64,000 nucleotides of DNA. It comes from Prinsepia uniflora (Eukaryota > Streptophyta > Magnoliopsida > Rosales > Rosaceae). Positions within the stretch are counted from its first letter, which is position 1. Every line of letters begins with the position of its first letter. Positions 34,400 through 45,854 of this stretch are shown here, piece by piece. Under the pieces are notes generated by a model that did not search any database, was not told where the DNA came from, and was given only the letters and a program-made list of their open reading frames with translations. The DNA lies in contig CM064871.1 of NCBI GenBank assembly GCA_032719365.1, forward strand, positions 66,355,483 to 66,419,482, given 5' to 3'. The position numbers were made by a program, and so were the translations under genes.

Positions 34400-35551
34400 G
34401 ATGAGAATGATCACAATGGCAATTGGCAAGGAGGGAACAATAGTACAAGACCCACACAAGATTGAAATATATGCCATGCCCTATTGGCATCGGCAGCGGT
34501 AGGTAATCTCATTCTGCTTCATTATCTAATCAAGCACCATATATACTATTTGTCATTAATAAAGGTCTGTCCAGGTTATGCAAGTCTAAAATCGCAAAAC
34601 AAGTTTAGATTTGAAGTACTGTCTTTAAACTTAGTAGTTGGATAGCTTAACGGTGCTGTTTGATAATTTAACGGTGCAACTCAGGTGTGTTGGACAAGCT
34701 CGGATAAACTCGAGTTTGAACACATTTCAGGTTGGGTTCAGGTTAGTGCCTTCAGCTCACAAATTCAAAGTTACTATTTCTTAATTAGGGAAAAACTCAA
34801 ATATTCTCATTAAACAATCACCCTCGGTTTAAAATTACATATTTTCTTAGCAAATGCATTTGTAGAGTTCAACAATTTGAATAAATGCACATGTAGAATT
34901 TGGGATCTAAAATTGAATTTGATGGGGACTTCAACTCAACTCAACCTGATAAATGTTCTGTATGAAGTTGGCTTGGGTGTAGGCTTTTTTCTTTTTCTTT
35001 TCTCTCTAATCTAAACGCACCCAATTGGATTAGTTCAACATAGAAAGATTCAGTTTTTGTTTTTGTTTTGTTTTTTTTTTTAATATCAAGACAGATTCAG
35101 GTTTACTCAACCAAAATTGCACCCGAAGCTCAATAAGTACGAGGTTTTACGCAAACCACGACATTAACTACAAGTTTGGATCCTAATAAAGCCACCAAAC
35201 CCACTAAAACTGTGACATCGTTGTCCACGCACTTTATCACTTGGGAGTGACTTCACACTCCCAATTGCCCAATTTCCTATTAACCAGGCATGTCATCACA
35301 AACCATAATTACCTGTTCATTGTTGGAGTTGGCAGATATGGCTCATGGTTCACAATTAAAATACACACCAAGTGTGAGCATGCAGGTAGGAATTAATATT
35401 GCCACTAAAAAATAATACAAACTTTAGACCTTAAAAGAATCATACAAATTAGTATAAATGCATGGCTTCATCACTCCAACACCTACAACCACACTTCACA
35501 AGTTCCCTTAAAGCTTCGAAGATAAGAAGATTAATTACTTAATTAAAAAAT
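34400..35551. other. Intergenic DNA, probable CASP promoter side
   Basis: Sequence between MIR169 and the CASP relic. Apart from T-rich runs nothing is recognised. The part just left of 35552 should be the 5' UTR and promoter of the CASP gene. Confidence 0.4.
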
Positions 35552-35644
35552 ATGAAAGCAGGAGGAGCAATTGAGGCAACTGAAACCACCAAACAAATCC
35601 CAAAACTGAAGATGAACAGACTGCTTTCTGTTCTCACTACACCA

Positions 35645-35970
35645 AAAGAGGCTTTTTAGGGCGCACAATGTGCGCCTTAAAAGGGTTTTTAGGGCGCGCA
35701 GATGTGCGCCTTAAAAAGCCATGCCGTAAAAAGCTCTCACTATTCGAGGCATACAATGCACGCCTTAAATGCTGATATTTAAGGCGCGCGATGTGCGCCT
35801 TAAAAGGATTTTTAGGGCACTCGAATGCACGCCTGAAAAGACCATGCCATAAAAAGTCCCCATTATTTAAGGCATATAATGTGCACCTTAAATACTTATA
35901 TTTAAGGCACGCAATGTGTGCCTTAAAAGGATTTGAGCGCTTTAAAAAGTCATTCCTTAAAAAGCCCTCA
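35645..35970. repeat. Left subterminal repeat zone of the CACTA element
   Basis: Many inverted copies of TTAAGGCGCGCAATGTGCG-like words, such as AGGCGCGCGATGTGCGCCTT, occur every 30-60 bp. Such arrays bind the CACTA TNPA-type protein in known elements. The partner zone lies at 40050-40295. Confidence 0.85.
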
Positions 35971-36460
35971 CTATTCACTTATTAATTTATATAGATTTCT
36001 ATTTATACCAATGTCATGCATTGTATAGTATTTTCAGCATAAAAAAATAAATAATCAATTTACAAGTACACCAAACATAAGAAATAAATACTTCATTCAT
36101 TGATAGTAATTCAATAAAGAAGTAACAAATTGAGGTGTTTGAATAAAATAAAAAAAATAAAACCAACCATTATCAAATTTGTTTTGAATCCTAATGAACA
36201 TAATCCCTAAACAAAAACTACGTCTACCACTTCATATTTTTTCCAAATAATACAAAAATATCTTCAAACACAAGGTTTCGAGTTGGATAATCTTTCGCTC
36301 CTCTTCCACAATGCCTATTTTAGCCTTGGTAAGAACATCCTTGCTTGGGAAACACAATTGAATAGAATAAGCACTTCGATAAATTCATGGGAGATCAATC
36401 AAATATATAAAGGAAAAAACAAAACAGACATCTTAACAAGTACACATGTATACACATTCC

Positions 36461-37069
36461 TCATTGAACAATGGAATTGAAGTTGCTATCAGAAAGGGAA
36501 GAAATACATGACATTCCAGCAGTTTGTTGAGGACTACAAGAAAATCCAAAACTAGAAATTTCTGGCTTTGCTTTAGTATCATCTACCATTGATTTGTACT
36601 TCTTCCATTGTGAAACATGAACAAACTTAAAGAAAATGCCCCAAAAATAAATTATCAATCCTAAACTTTGAGAGTTATAAATTAGTTTCAAGCCTAAAAA
36701 TGTTGACCAAATTAAAGTAGCAAAGTAAACATATCTTTCAACTTGTCTTCTCATCTTCCAGGGTTCAGTCTCCATTTCTAGCCAACACAGGCACATGATC
36801 AATTCCTGTTCAGACCACAACACTAGTGCAGAAACGCTAGTGTTAATTTTCTTAGGGAAAATTTGAAAAAGAAAAATAATAAGTGTGTGTGGACTCAAAC
36901 AACAATCATGGAAAGGAGGCACACACGAAAAGGTGACCCACAAACTGGAAAAAGCTCCAATCCAACTACATTTTCCAAATTGTAATTGCACACAAAAAAA
37001 TCTCATGGCCTCAAAGGAGAAAACCATGAATTCAATGATTAATATCCAAGGTGGAAGCCACCACCTCAA
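36461..37069 (-). other. 202-codon ORF inside the CACTA element, unrecognised
   Basis: An open frame rich in Trp, Phe and Leu with several hydrophobic stretches (for example IILIFYFWGIFF-like near the C-terminal half) suggests membrane segments. I do not recognise a family. Since the neighbouring interior consists of captured host fragments, this may be another, but it could also be chance. Confidence 0.3.
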
Positions 37070-37937
37070 GTAATAGATGGGTTCACAAATCTAAATAGTA
37101 TGCGTTCAATAAAAAAGAATTAGCACTGGTAGGGCAACAACAAAACAATAAGACAATGAACTCAATTTCAAAATAATCATCAGCGGGTGTGTAATATTCA
37201 TCTCTTTTCACCGCAATTGACAGTAGATCCAACCAAAATAAGAAAAGAACAGAACATGAGACATTTACAGTTGTGGAAACCACATGCATCTATGATTGGA
37301 ATTTACTAACCCGCGTGTGAGGGATTTACCTAGCATTCCTGTTATAACAATAATTGTAAGCATAAATCTTTCCAGTTTTTGTTCAAAGAAATGAGTTAGC
37401 AACCAATCAATCAATCAGTCAATGAAGAAAGCCTTATCGAGTAAAGATTAGCACAAATAGCGTACACTTATGTAGATGATTAGGGGGGAAATTGGTACCT
37501 TTCCATTGAACTAAACTTTCTATTTTGGCACTCACTGAATTCCATTGTAGTTGCATAACAGAAATACACAGGTTAATACACATTTATAGAGAAGCAGAAT
37601 TCAATCTCCAGTATAAGAATAATGAGAGCCAGTGAAGAATGGAAGATACCACTTCGGAATCAAAAAAACTTCCAACATATCATTCATCAGTCTGAATCCA
37701 AAAAATTACATCTGGAGATCACCTGGTGTGCAAGGATATTTCCTCTACTTTCCACAATCAAAGTGAATATAGAATTATGTAAACATAGAATTTCATCTTT
37801 ATTATTTGGCATCAGTATTATAGCAGACCCATAGAAAAGGGCCTGTATCAAATCATCAAACCTAGCTGCTACCTTAATTTGACCCTTCACTCTCAATTAC
37901 ACCTTAATTCAGCCCAATAAAACTCATTGTTTTGCAT

Positions 37938-37971
37938 CATTAACAACAGAAGCTATATTGATTATCCTTCC
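37938..37971 (-). pseudogene. Fragment resembling 3-oxoacyl-ACP reductase (FabG) exon
   Basis: After a good acceptor (TTTTTGCAG) the minus strand reads GRIINIASVV, the beta-strand and active-site-approach motif of plant ketoacyl-ACP reductase, then loses similarity. Only about ten residues match, so the identity is tentative. Confidence 0.4.
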
Positions 37972-38152
37972 CTGCAAAAATCATTGTTAGAGTAAGATAA
38001 GATATTAGACTAAAGGTCAGGGATAAAGATTTCCACATTAATGGTAATACCTTCTTCTTCTTCATCATCATTTTGGTTTCTGCTTGCAAAAGTGATTAGT
38101 TCCACAAAGAAACTAAATAGCATTGCAAAATCCAGTGTACAAGGGCAGTTAC

Positions 38153-38217
38153 CTATCAGATCATATATATAGACCGAATGATCGTTAGATCCAGTGTAGA
38201 TGTACTTTTGTCCAGTA
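38153..38217 (-). pseudogene. Captured WD40 exon (LEC14B-like)
   Basis: A 65-nt exon with intact acceptor (TACTGCAG) and donor (GTAACT) encodes STGQKYIYTGSNDHSVYIYD, closely like one WD repeat of plant LEC14B/DCAF-type proteins. No other repeats of that protein are recognised nearby. It sits inside the CACTA element in the same orientation as the other fragments. Confidence 0.75.
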
Positions 38218-38708
38218 CTGCAGTAGCAGGATATAAAGTTAGAAGCAGTATCAGATAACCCTAAACTGTCAAAACAGCCAACTGATTACAAGATGTCATT
38301 AGAAGAAACGAATGTCCTCAAACTAGAACAATAGCCAACTAAATTACAGGCTGATTCAATTATAATTGTTTTACTGGACCAACTTCTGTAGGTATAACAT
38401 ACTCCGATAAATTAGCATAGCCGAATCATGGAATGAAACATAATAAAGAACCCAGAAAACATTGAACTAAGAATTTGAATCCCCTAGTTAGATCCAAGAC
38501 AAAAAATAAATAATTGAACTTAGTTTCATTCATTTTGCACGCCAAACCACTAATTAGATTGTTTTCCATTGATAAAAACAGTATGATGGCACATGAACTA
38601 ACTTCAACAACTGCAATCTGAGCTGTAACATGCTCAAACTCAAGCATGTGTACTAAAAGAAGACAACAAAGTTTGATCATCAAAGAGGAATGTTTTTTTG
38701 TTCTTACC

Positions 38709-39185
38709 AGTCGTCTGGGGAAGTTTTAACAGCTTGATCAAAATAAGTTTCCGCTCGCTCAGCATCCTTCTGTGTGTTCCAAATTAGATCACCATAGTGA
38801 TAAGGTATTCGCATCACTCGGATTGGCCAAGATTACTCTTCCAAAGTAATCCTCTGCTTTTGCATAATCTCCTTGAACCTATTCACATTTTAATTATTAA
38901 GAACCACTCCAAATTGATTAAAAAAAAAGGGAACTTCGGCAAAAACATTGTGTCACAAAGATCAAACAGAAAAACACTTGACCCAATATGCAACAAATCG
39001 ATTTTTTTTTCTTTAGTTTTGTTTTCCAATTACTTATAGAATAATAACCAATTGATTTAGATGAAAAACATTCTTCATTCTTTTGATCAATTTTCTCAAC
39101 AACCAAACAAGAAATTGGACAGATACCTCTTTTAGAAACTTTGCATAGTTTCCAAGTACGAGTGCATTGCCACATACTCTCACAA
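38709..39185 (-). pseudogene. Captured TPR-protein exons
   Basis: Two exons of a plant tetratricopeptide-repeat protein are recognisable. The block 39185-39127 encodes NALVLGNYAKFLKE; 38878-38709 encodes VQGDYAKAEDYFGRVILANP and then, after a 2-nt deletion near LSLY, GDLIWNTQKDAERAETYFDQ. Splice signals are preserved between them. The deletion puts a stop in frame. The matching intact gene is not in this window. Confidence 0.8.
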
Positions 39186-39554
39186 ACCTTCTGTACCAAT
39201 ATCCCACGAAATGCCCAAAACATCAAGTTAAGTATTTCTAATGTTTTAACCAATTTTAACAAAATAATTAAACCCATAACTGGACTCAATAAGCAGAATT
39301 GACTATGATAACTACTATTTAATCAATCAATCGAACACATTCCAGATCATATCCATAGAACAGTAATAAAATTAAAAGAAGAAAACAAAATCTGTTTCAC
39401 ATCTTTGCAAAAGGTAAGAAAACGAAACCTGTTTCACGTCTCTAGAATTTCTTAACCTAAAACAAAAAAAAAAAACCACAAATCTTGATCAATTCATTAG
39501 AAGATGTACATATTCAGAAATGTAAAAGAAACAACCAAATAGATATAGTTGTAA

Positions 39555-39860
39555 GGGAAGGAAGAAGAAGGCAGAGACGACTAGCTAGAGAAGAGCTGAT
39601 ATCTAGGAATAGTTTCTTCTTCAGTGTAGTGGCAGACCTTGGTGTTGATTGAGAACCTACCGAATATGAGAGGCCAAGAACGGAGAGAATATGAAATAAG
39701 AGAATCGAGAATCAGAGCAGCGAGTGCCTGCGCAAGAAGCCAGAGAGGCTGGTGCTGAGAATCGTTCTCACAGACTGAGAGACGAGCGTGCATGAGAGGC
39801 GGCTAAGCATAGCGAGAACCCAGAGAGGCTGAGTCCGATTTTCCTTTTCCCTAATCGCAG
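39555..39860 (-). other. Possible captured 5' gene end, unrecognised
   Basis: Less AT-rich DNA with a minus-strand ORF (39793-39581) ending in YQLFSS and an overlapping frame starting MLSRLSCTLVSQSVR, which could resemble an organelle-targeting N-terminus. No family is recognised. Its position at the upstream end of the captured fragments would fit a leading exon. Confidence 0.3.
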
Positions 39861-40049
39861 AATGTGAAACCCTTTGTTTATTGTTTAACCAAAAAAATGA
39901 AAAAGAAACACAACGTTTCAGAATTTGAGGTTCCAGATCTAAAAACAAACTCCAGCTTGGGCGGGTTAAAAATTGGCTGGGAGGGAACTGAGAAATTTCA
40001 GGTTCCAAGTTTAAAATTTTTTACGGCGCTTTATTTTCTTTTGTTTTTA

Positions 40050-40295
40050 CGACCTGCTTTTGTGCGCCTTAGAAATGCAGAGTTTAAGGCGCACATTGCG
40101 CACCTTAAAATAATTTTTTTAAGGCACACATAAAAAGCACGCCTTAAAAATCAACTATTTAAGGCGCACAGATAATGCACGCCTTAAATAATATAAATAT
40201 AGGTTTTTTATGGCGTGCAAAAATGCACGCCCTAAAAAGTACCCTTTTAAGGCGCGCATTTTTGTACGCCCTAATTTACGCGCCTTAAAAAACCT
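40050..40295. repeat. Right subterminal repeat zone of the CACTA element
   Basis: Inverted AAGGCGCACA and GTGCGCCTTA-like words mirror the left zone at 35645-35970. Confidence 0.85.
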
Positions 40296-41597
40296 TTTTT
40301 GGTGTAGTGTCTTGACCTCATTCTTCGAGTCATTGCCGTGCTTGGAACCCTAGCAAGCGCCATAGCCATGGGAACCGGCAATGAAACACTCCCCTTTGCC
40401 GCACGGTTTGTAAGATTCAGAGCTCGATCCAAGGATCTCCCCACATTAACGTAAGAAATTAAGAATATATCTTTAGTTTCGCAAATTTACTATATTTGTT
40501 CGAGAACTGCTAAAATTGTGTACGTACAATATATGCTCATGTCACTTAGGTTCTTTGTGATTGTCAATTCAATCGCATGCGTCTACCTTCTCCTTTCGCT
40601 TCCTCTATCTTTCGTCAACATCATCAGGACAGCAACAGTAAACAGCATGCAGGATCATCTTGGTCATTTCCGACACGGTAAAAAATCAATGTAAGTAACA
40701 TTTACTGCTACCGTAGTAGCATTGCTTGATACATATGCACTTGCTCTTTTAATTTTGTGAAGGTGATGATGGGTCTTGTTACGTCTGGAGCTTCAGCAGC
40801 AGCAGCCATAGTTCACCAACTGGTTCGCCTTTTTCTGGCAATTCAACAGCTTCTGTGGGCGAATTTCCGGCTTTCTCATTGGATCCTTCGTCGCCATAAC
40901 TGTTCTCATACTGCTAATCATCATGTCATCTGTTGCAATTTCCCGTCGCTGATGATGTGGCTTTTCCTGTGGATGCGTACAGGAGTTTGTAAATGCGTGA
41001 CAGGAAAATTTGCTCCACTACAAGAAAACAGGGTTTAGGTCACAATTGTTGATGACACCAAAATAACTTTAGTGCCCTTTATTGTTGTATTGGACACAAA
41101 CAATATTGCAATATCCTATTTTATTGTATTAGGCACCAATAATTTTGATATGTTTCATTTTTTAAAAAGAACACAATTGTTTGTGACCAAAAACTGATAC
41201 AATAGACACAAAAGTTTTTGTTAGAACTCTCACTAAATGGAGGCACAATTAATCGTGCGTAAAAAGTTGATATTTTGTGCATCAAATAACACAATTGATA
41301 TATTTGTGTTTTTTTTTTTGTTAATTAGAGGACCCACCTGGTCTAAACAGATCAGTAGGTGTAGCGTGTTTGTGCCCTTTAGTGTTTTGTGCAATTTAAA
41401 AATAATAAGGGTCTAACGTTGTGCTCATCATGCAATTGAAAATGAATTATTTTATAACGCAAACGGCACAACTATATTAATTGTGTTATTTATTTAAGGT
41501 ATTTGATATACCAAAGGGCACAAATGTTACATTTGTTTCTCGATTGTACTAAATATCTGCAACAACTCTCTCCTCTCCTATTTTTACATCACCCATC

Positions 41598-41741
41598 TCC
41601 CGCATTTTTTAAGTAAAAAAATCAAATTTTCAACCAAAAGTTTGGAGGGAAATTGAATTATTATTTTTTTAAAACTTCCCGCATTTTTTAAGTAAAAAAA
41701 TCAAATTTTCAACCAAAAGTTTGGAGGGAAATTGAATTATA
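41598..41741. repeat. Two-copy tandem duplication, period about 79 bp
   Basis: A 63-bp segment containing TCAACCAAAAGTTTGGAGGG occurs at 41598-41660 and again at 41677-41739 with almost no change. Confidence 0.85.
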
Positions 41742-42085
41742 ATTTTATATGGTAAGTTTATCTATTTTGTAGAGTGGGCTGCCTTCAATTCATTTAAAAT
41801 TAAAAATATTTAACTTAATAAAGAAATGAAGTTATTTATCTGTAATTATTTTTATTGTTGTGTTAATATATTTTTCACTAAATAATACAACATAATATTA
41901 AGTAATACTAATAATAGTTGTATATACAATATTTAACTTAAATTTTTTTATTTTCTCTTTTTATTTATCAAAATATGTTATTAAAGTCATTCCTTGTACC
42001 TTAATTTAACTTTCTTATTATTTTTTTCATTTTTGTTTGTTTTTTAATTATTTTCTTACGGAGATGAGGGTCAACAGTAGTAGCC

Positions 42086-42167
42086 CCCCATTTATGTTTT
42101 TTTTCCTTTTTTATAAAGGCCCCATTTATGTTTTTTTTCCTTTTTTATAAAGACCCCATTTATGTTA
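42086..42167. repeat. 34-bp tandem repeat, about 2.4 copies
   Basis: CCCCATTTATG followed by T-rich sequence and TTTTATAAAG is repeated twice and begins a third time. Confidence 0.8.
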
Positions 42168-43525
42168 ACAATCAAAACCCTAACACTATTTAATATTTTC
42201 TACTAATATGTACAATGAAAACCCAAACATCAGCCGCCCCATTTACTTTCTTTTCCTCTTTTCCAACTTCCTCCCTCTCTCTTCTCTCTTATTTTCTTCA
42301 ATCTATCTTTCAAACTTGTCATCGATCGATCATGGAGATCGCTATGGGAGAATCCATGGAGAGATAGAGGACGAGATTGAGTGGTGCCGATCGAGAATTC
42401 TCAGAAGGCAAGAGTACTCCGAGGAATTTCAAGGGTGCTACCAGCCCATCGACCAAGAGTGGCGCCGACGTCTTTAATGGCTGACATCGACGTTGCAGTT
42501 GGTTGTAGACTGACATCGACGCCATCATCTCCTAAGGTTGCAGATTGAGACCAACTCAATCGCCTCTCAAGGTTGTAGATTGAGACCACTGATGGTGCGA
42601 CTTTGAATGGACGGCGGCGCTGGTGCAAAGACAAATAGGCGATGGTGAGATTAGGAGATTTTAATTTGATTTCCAATTTGGGTTTAATTTTTTTATTTCG
42701 AAGTCTGATTTCGAAGTCTGATTTCTTGGTGTATTTGATGTTTCTTCATTTGGGAGTTTCAGGCCAGGTCTGAGAAGAATAAAGAGTCGAAGATGAAAAT
42801 ATATGGCAGGAAGGAGGCGATGAGCAGAGGACGGAGGCCCTTCGCGGAGGTAGGCTCCCAGAACAATGTTGTAATGCAATTTTCTTTTTCCGATTGTGTT
42901 ACTCTGAATCTAATTTGGACTGAAATTTGATTTGGGTTTGGGAAAAGTTGTAAAAGGATATGAGATCAGTCTCTGATATTTGGTTTGAGTTTGTAGATCT
43001 AATTCTCTCTTTTTTTGTTTCATATTTCTTGTTCTGATTTGGAATGCAAGTTTTGCTATACTATTTTGTATTTATAATGTGTATTTGAACCTTTGTGTAG
43101 AGATATTATGTATTTGTAATTAGTATTTATAGCAAATGTGCAAATAATTATACGTATATGAGTAATTATAACAAACAAAAAATGTAGCAATTGTTATATA
43201 ATTTCAATTAATAAATTTCTTGATATACAAAAAAAAAAGTTTTATTTTTTATTTTTTTTATGAAATATAAATCATTGGGCACCGTTGTATGATTTGTTTA
43301 CTTTAATGATCAATTATAAAAGGAATTTATATATGAAAAATAATATTATATTATTTTTTTGGACACCAAATAAGTTTTATTTGTGCCCTTTAATTATGGC
43401 ACAATAATTAGTTTTGTGCGCTTTGATTAATGGTGACGGCCACCTAGTGCACCGACCACCTATTAGTGGCTGCATTGTGGCCATTGGTCATTGGGCACAA
43501 TAATTTGTGTCTTTAGCGTTAACTC

Positions 43526-44005
43526 TCCCACCTCTCCTTTGCTTGATTCCACGAGATATGAACGACGATGAAATTGTCATTGGGATTGCTCCCGATCTAG
43601 TGTAACCATGTTTAGCTGTGGAAGCTTTGAAGGGTTGTTAAATCTGCAATTGCTGACATCTAACAATTGAATCCCTCCAAGCATGTTAGCTACAAAGACT
43701 TGGCCTTTATAGAATATAACATCCCCAAATGCAGCTTCTTGTGGCCTGACAAAAGTCTAATGCTTTTGCCCTGCTTTGCTGAAAGCCAACATGAAATTCC
43801 TCCCGTAAATCGCTGCAATGAAGCAATTCTTGAGGTTCCTGATGGGATCAGCGGACAGGATAACCTTGTGGACATAATATTAGGTGTTGGTCATCGCTAG
43901 AGCCACAACATCTCTCCCTAAAATGGAATCGTAGCTGAATATCTTTGAGGATTTTTCGTTGCGAAATGTTGTATAATATTGTTGCTCCTTGGTGATCATG
44001 ATCAT
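43526..44005 (-). pseudogene. F-box/DUF295 (KIB-type) relic, C-terminal part
   Basis: Minus-strand translation gives KVILSADPIRN, then FIAAIYGRNFMLAFSKAGQKH, a TAG stop, then AAFGDVIFYKGQVFVANMLGG and LDVSNC. These match the beta-propeller (DUF295/KIB1-4) region of plant F-box proteins. The sequence ends at the CACTA-like element on the left and at the Tat LTR on the right. The N-terminal F-box part lies beyond the retrotransposon at 55462-55690. Confidence 0.75.
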
Positions 44006-44492
44006 TGTTGACGCAAGAAATGGATCAACCTACTCCTGCCTCGCTGAGCTTCCTTCGCGATCCCTCTCGAAATATTGTGGCCTGCACAGGAAGAGGGTAA
44101 TGCAAAGGGACACCGGTGTGATGCCGGCCGAACAGTCTCCGATGCTTAAGTTAGTTAAGTAGGAGGGTACTGTTGTAATTTAGACAGCGTGAGGGCAAGA
44201 TTGTCATTACCTTTGGAGGGGATGCCCTTGTATTTATAGTAGCATTGAATGTGTTTGTTGGTGTTTGTCAATGTGGGATAAATGTTGCTGCCTCTAGGAG
44301 TTTGACAGGTGTCTTGTGGTGGTCCCGGATAGCATTTATGACTTGTCAGTAAGCCTTGCCGACCAGATTTGGTCTTCCTATGTCGTTCTTGGCTTAGTTG
44401 GCGTAATCAGAGACTTGTCTGGGACTGGTGGACCGGGGACAGGTCAGATTGGTTCGGGCTTTTGACCAGGCCGACCAGTTTAGGTATGAACA
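44006..44492 (-). repeat. 3' LTR of the Tat element
   Basis: 487 bp, TG...CA, next to a polypurine tract on the minus strand (GACTTGGGGGACTTC, 44507-44493). Confidence 0.95.
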
Positions 44493-44507
44493 GAAGTCCC
44501 CCAAGTC
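44493..44507 (-). other. Polypurine tract
   Basis: Minus-strand GACTTGGGGGACTTC abuts the 3' LTR, as needed to prime plus-strand DNA synthesis. Confidence 0.8.
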
Positions 44508-44708
44508 GTTGACTGAGGTGGATTGCCTCGGTTGAGGGCTTGTATTATGCTTGTCGGCCTGTTCTGGTGCGTAATATGCTAGTCCCCAGTCCCCCAAGCC
44601 CTTGATAGAGGAGAAAACCGAAGGATGGGAGTTTAAAACTGGCGTTGGACGGGTGTAAGTGGGTGGCCGATCAGCCTGGGGGTACCCTGCAGGCCGACCA
44701 CCTTGATC

Positions 44709-45389
44709 GATCAGCTTGAGCGGGACCTTACACGATGAGCTGACCGATCAGCCTAGGGGGTATCCTGAAGGCCGATCACATGTCACTTGGTGCCAAGGTG
44801 AAGGATGTCACCTTGGTCGGTCAGCTTGCGCAGGACCTTGCACGATGAGGTGACCGATCGGCCTAGGGGGTACCCTGAAGGCCGATCACATGTCACTTGG
44901 TGCCAAGGTGAAGGATGTCACCTTAGTCGGTCAGCTTGCGCCGGACCTTGCACGATGAGGTGACCGATTGGCCTAGGGGGTACCCTGAAGGCCGATCACA
45001 TGTCACTTGGTGCCAAGGTGAAGGATGTCACCTTGGTCGGTCAGCTTGCGCAGGACCTTGCACGATGAGGTGACCGATCGGCCTAGGGGGTACCCTGAAG
45101 GCCGATCACATGTCACTTGGTGCCAAGGTGAAGGATATCACCTTGGTCGGTCAGCTTGTGCAGGACCTTGCACGATGAGGTGACCGATCGGCCTAGGGGG
45201 TACCCTGAAGGCCGATCACATGTCACTTGGTGCCAAGGTGAAGGATGTCACCTTGGTCGGTCAGCTTGCGCAGGACCTTGCACGATGAGGTGACCGATCG
45301 GCCTAGGGGGTACCCTGAAGGCCGATCACATGTCACTTGGTGCCAAGGTGAAGGATGTCACCTTGGTCGGTCAGCTTGCGCAGGACCTT
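44709..45389. repeat. 110-bp tandem array, about six copies
   Basis: GCCTAGGGGG recurs at 44751, 44861, 44971, 45081, 45191 and 45301, exactly 110 bp apart. Copies differ by only a few bases. A shorter diverged copy lies just left (about 44675). The array is in the untranslated stretch between the 3' LTR and the antisense ORF. Confidence 0.95.
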
Positions 45390-45854
45390 ACATCACCTTG
45401 TAGTGCATTTTAAATGCGCGTGTAAATCGAGGTGACCCTTCCACTTATCGAGGTCGAGGTGACGGTTGGGCTGGCCGACCATGGTAATAACGGCTAGTTT
45501 TTTAACCATGGTTAGAATTGGCTAGTATAAAAGGAGTGGAGCCAAGTTCACTTTTTACTTTTTGCTTCCAAGTGAACTGTGAGTGTTGGTGAGAGAAGTA
45601 CAAAGGCGATTTCCGGCGAGGCAAGGTGATTTCCGAACAAGGTTCACGGCGGTGCTCACGGCGACTTCCAAGCGAAAAAAACACGGTACGTAAATTTTGA
45701 CCTTGTGATTTGGATTCAAAGTTTGTCTTTTGCAAGAACATGGGATGAACACATATGCATGTTTGTCCCGTGGTTTCTAGATCCGCTAGGTCGGCCAGTA
45801 AGGAGAGTCGCATTGTTTCCCATTCTTAGGAGAGTTTTTTTTATATATTTGTAG

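Larger units (their letters stand above)
35635..40309. mobile_element. Non-autonomous CACTA element carrying host gene fragments
   Basis: Terminal inverted repeats CACTACACCAAAA (35635) and its complement ending GGTGTAGTG (40309) are flanked by the 3-bp duplication TCT (35632-35634, 40310-40312). Restoring one TCT gives an uninterrupted CASP exon, which proves the boundaries. Subterminal zones are full of AAGGCGCGCA-type inverted motifs. No TNP2-like transposase is recognisable in the 4675 bp. The interior carries pieces of host genes, all in minus orientation (separate entries). Confidence 0.93.
35552..40952 (+). pseudogene. Casparian strip membrane protein (CASP) gene broken by a CACTA insertion
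   Basis: Coding blocks: 35552-35634 and 40313-40450 (exon 1, split by the transposon), 40550-40677 (exon 2) and 40763-40952 (exon 3). The sequence has CASP hallmarks: DLILRVIAVLGTLASAIAMG in membrane segment 1, NETLPF followed by FVRFRA and DLPTLTFFVIVNSIACVYLLLSL, VMMGLVTSGASAAAAIV, and the C-terminal ISG-LIGSFVAITVLILLIIMSS-AISRR. Three lesions are visible: the 4.7-kb insertion, a 4-nt insertion (ATGC) near 40647 in exon 2, and a deletion of roughly 35 nt near 40815 that removes the LAHNGNS loop and shifts frame. CASPs organise the endodermal Casparian strip. This copy cannot make the protein. Confidence 0.9.
41016..43525 (+). mobile_element. Second CACTA-like element, right terminus missing
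   Basis: CACTACAAGAAAACAGGG at 41016, 63 bp after the CASP stop, is a typical CACTA terminal sequence. Motifs such as GGCACAAT and TTGTGCC recur near both ends (41040-41420 and 43370-43520). No complementary CTTGTAGTG terminus is found on the right, where sequence passes into the F-box/DUF295 relic near 43526. The interior holds AT-rich DNA, two small tandem duplications and no transposase. Confidence 0.65.

Noticed and set aside
44709..45389. 110-bp repeats considered as a CRISPR array
   Set aside because: The copies are contiguous without unique spacers, and the host is a plant. It is an ordinary tandem repeat in a retrotransposon.
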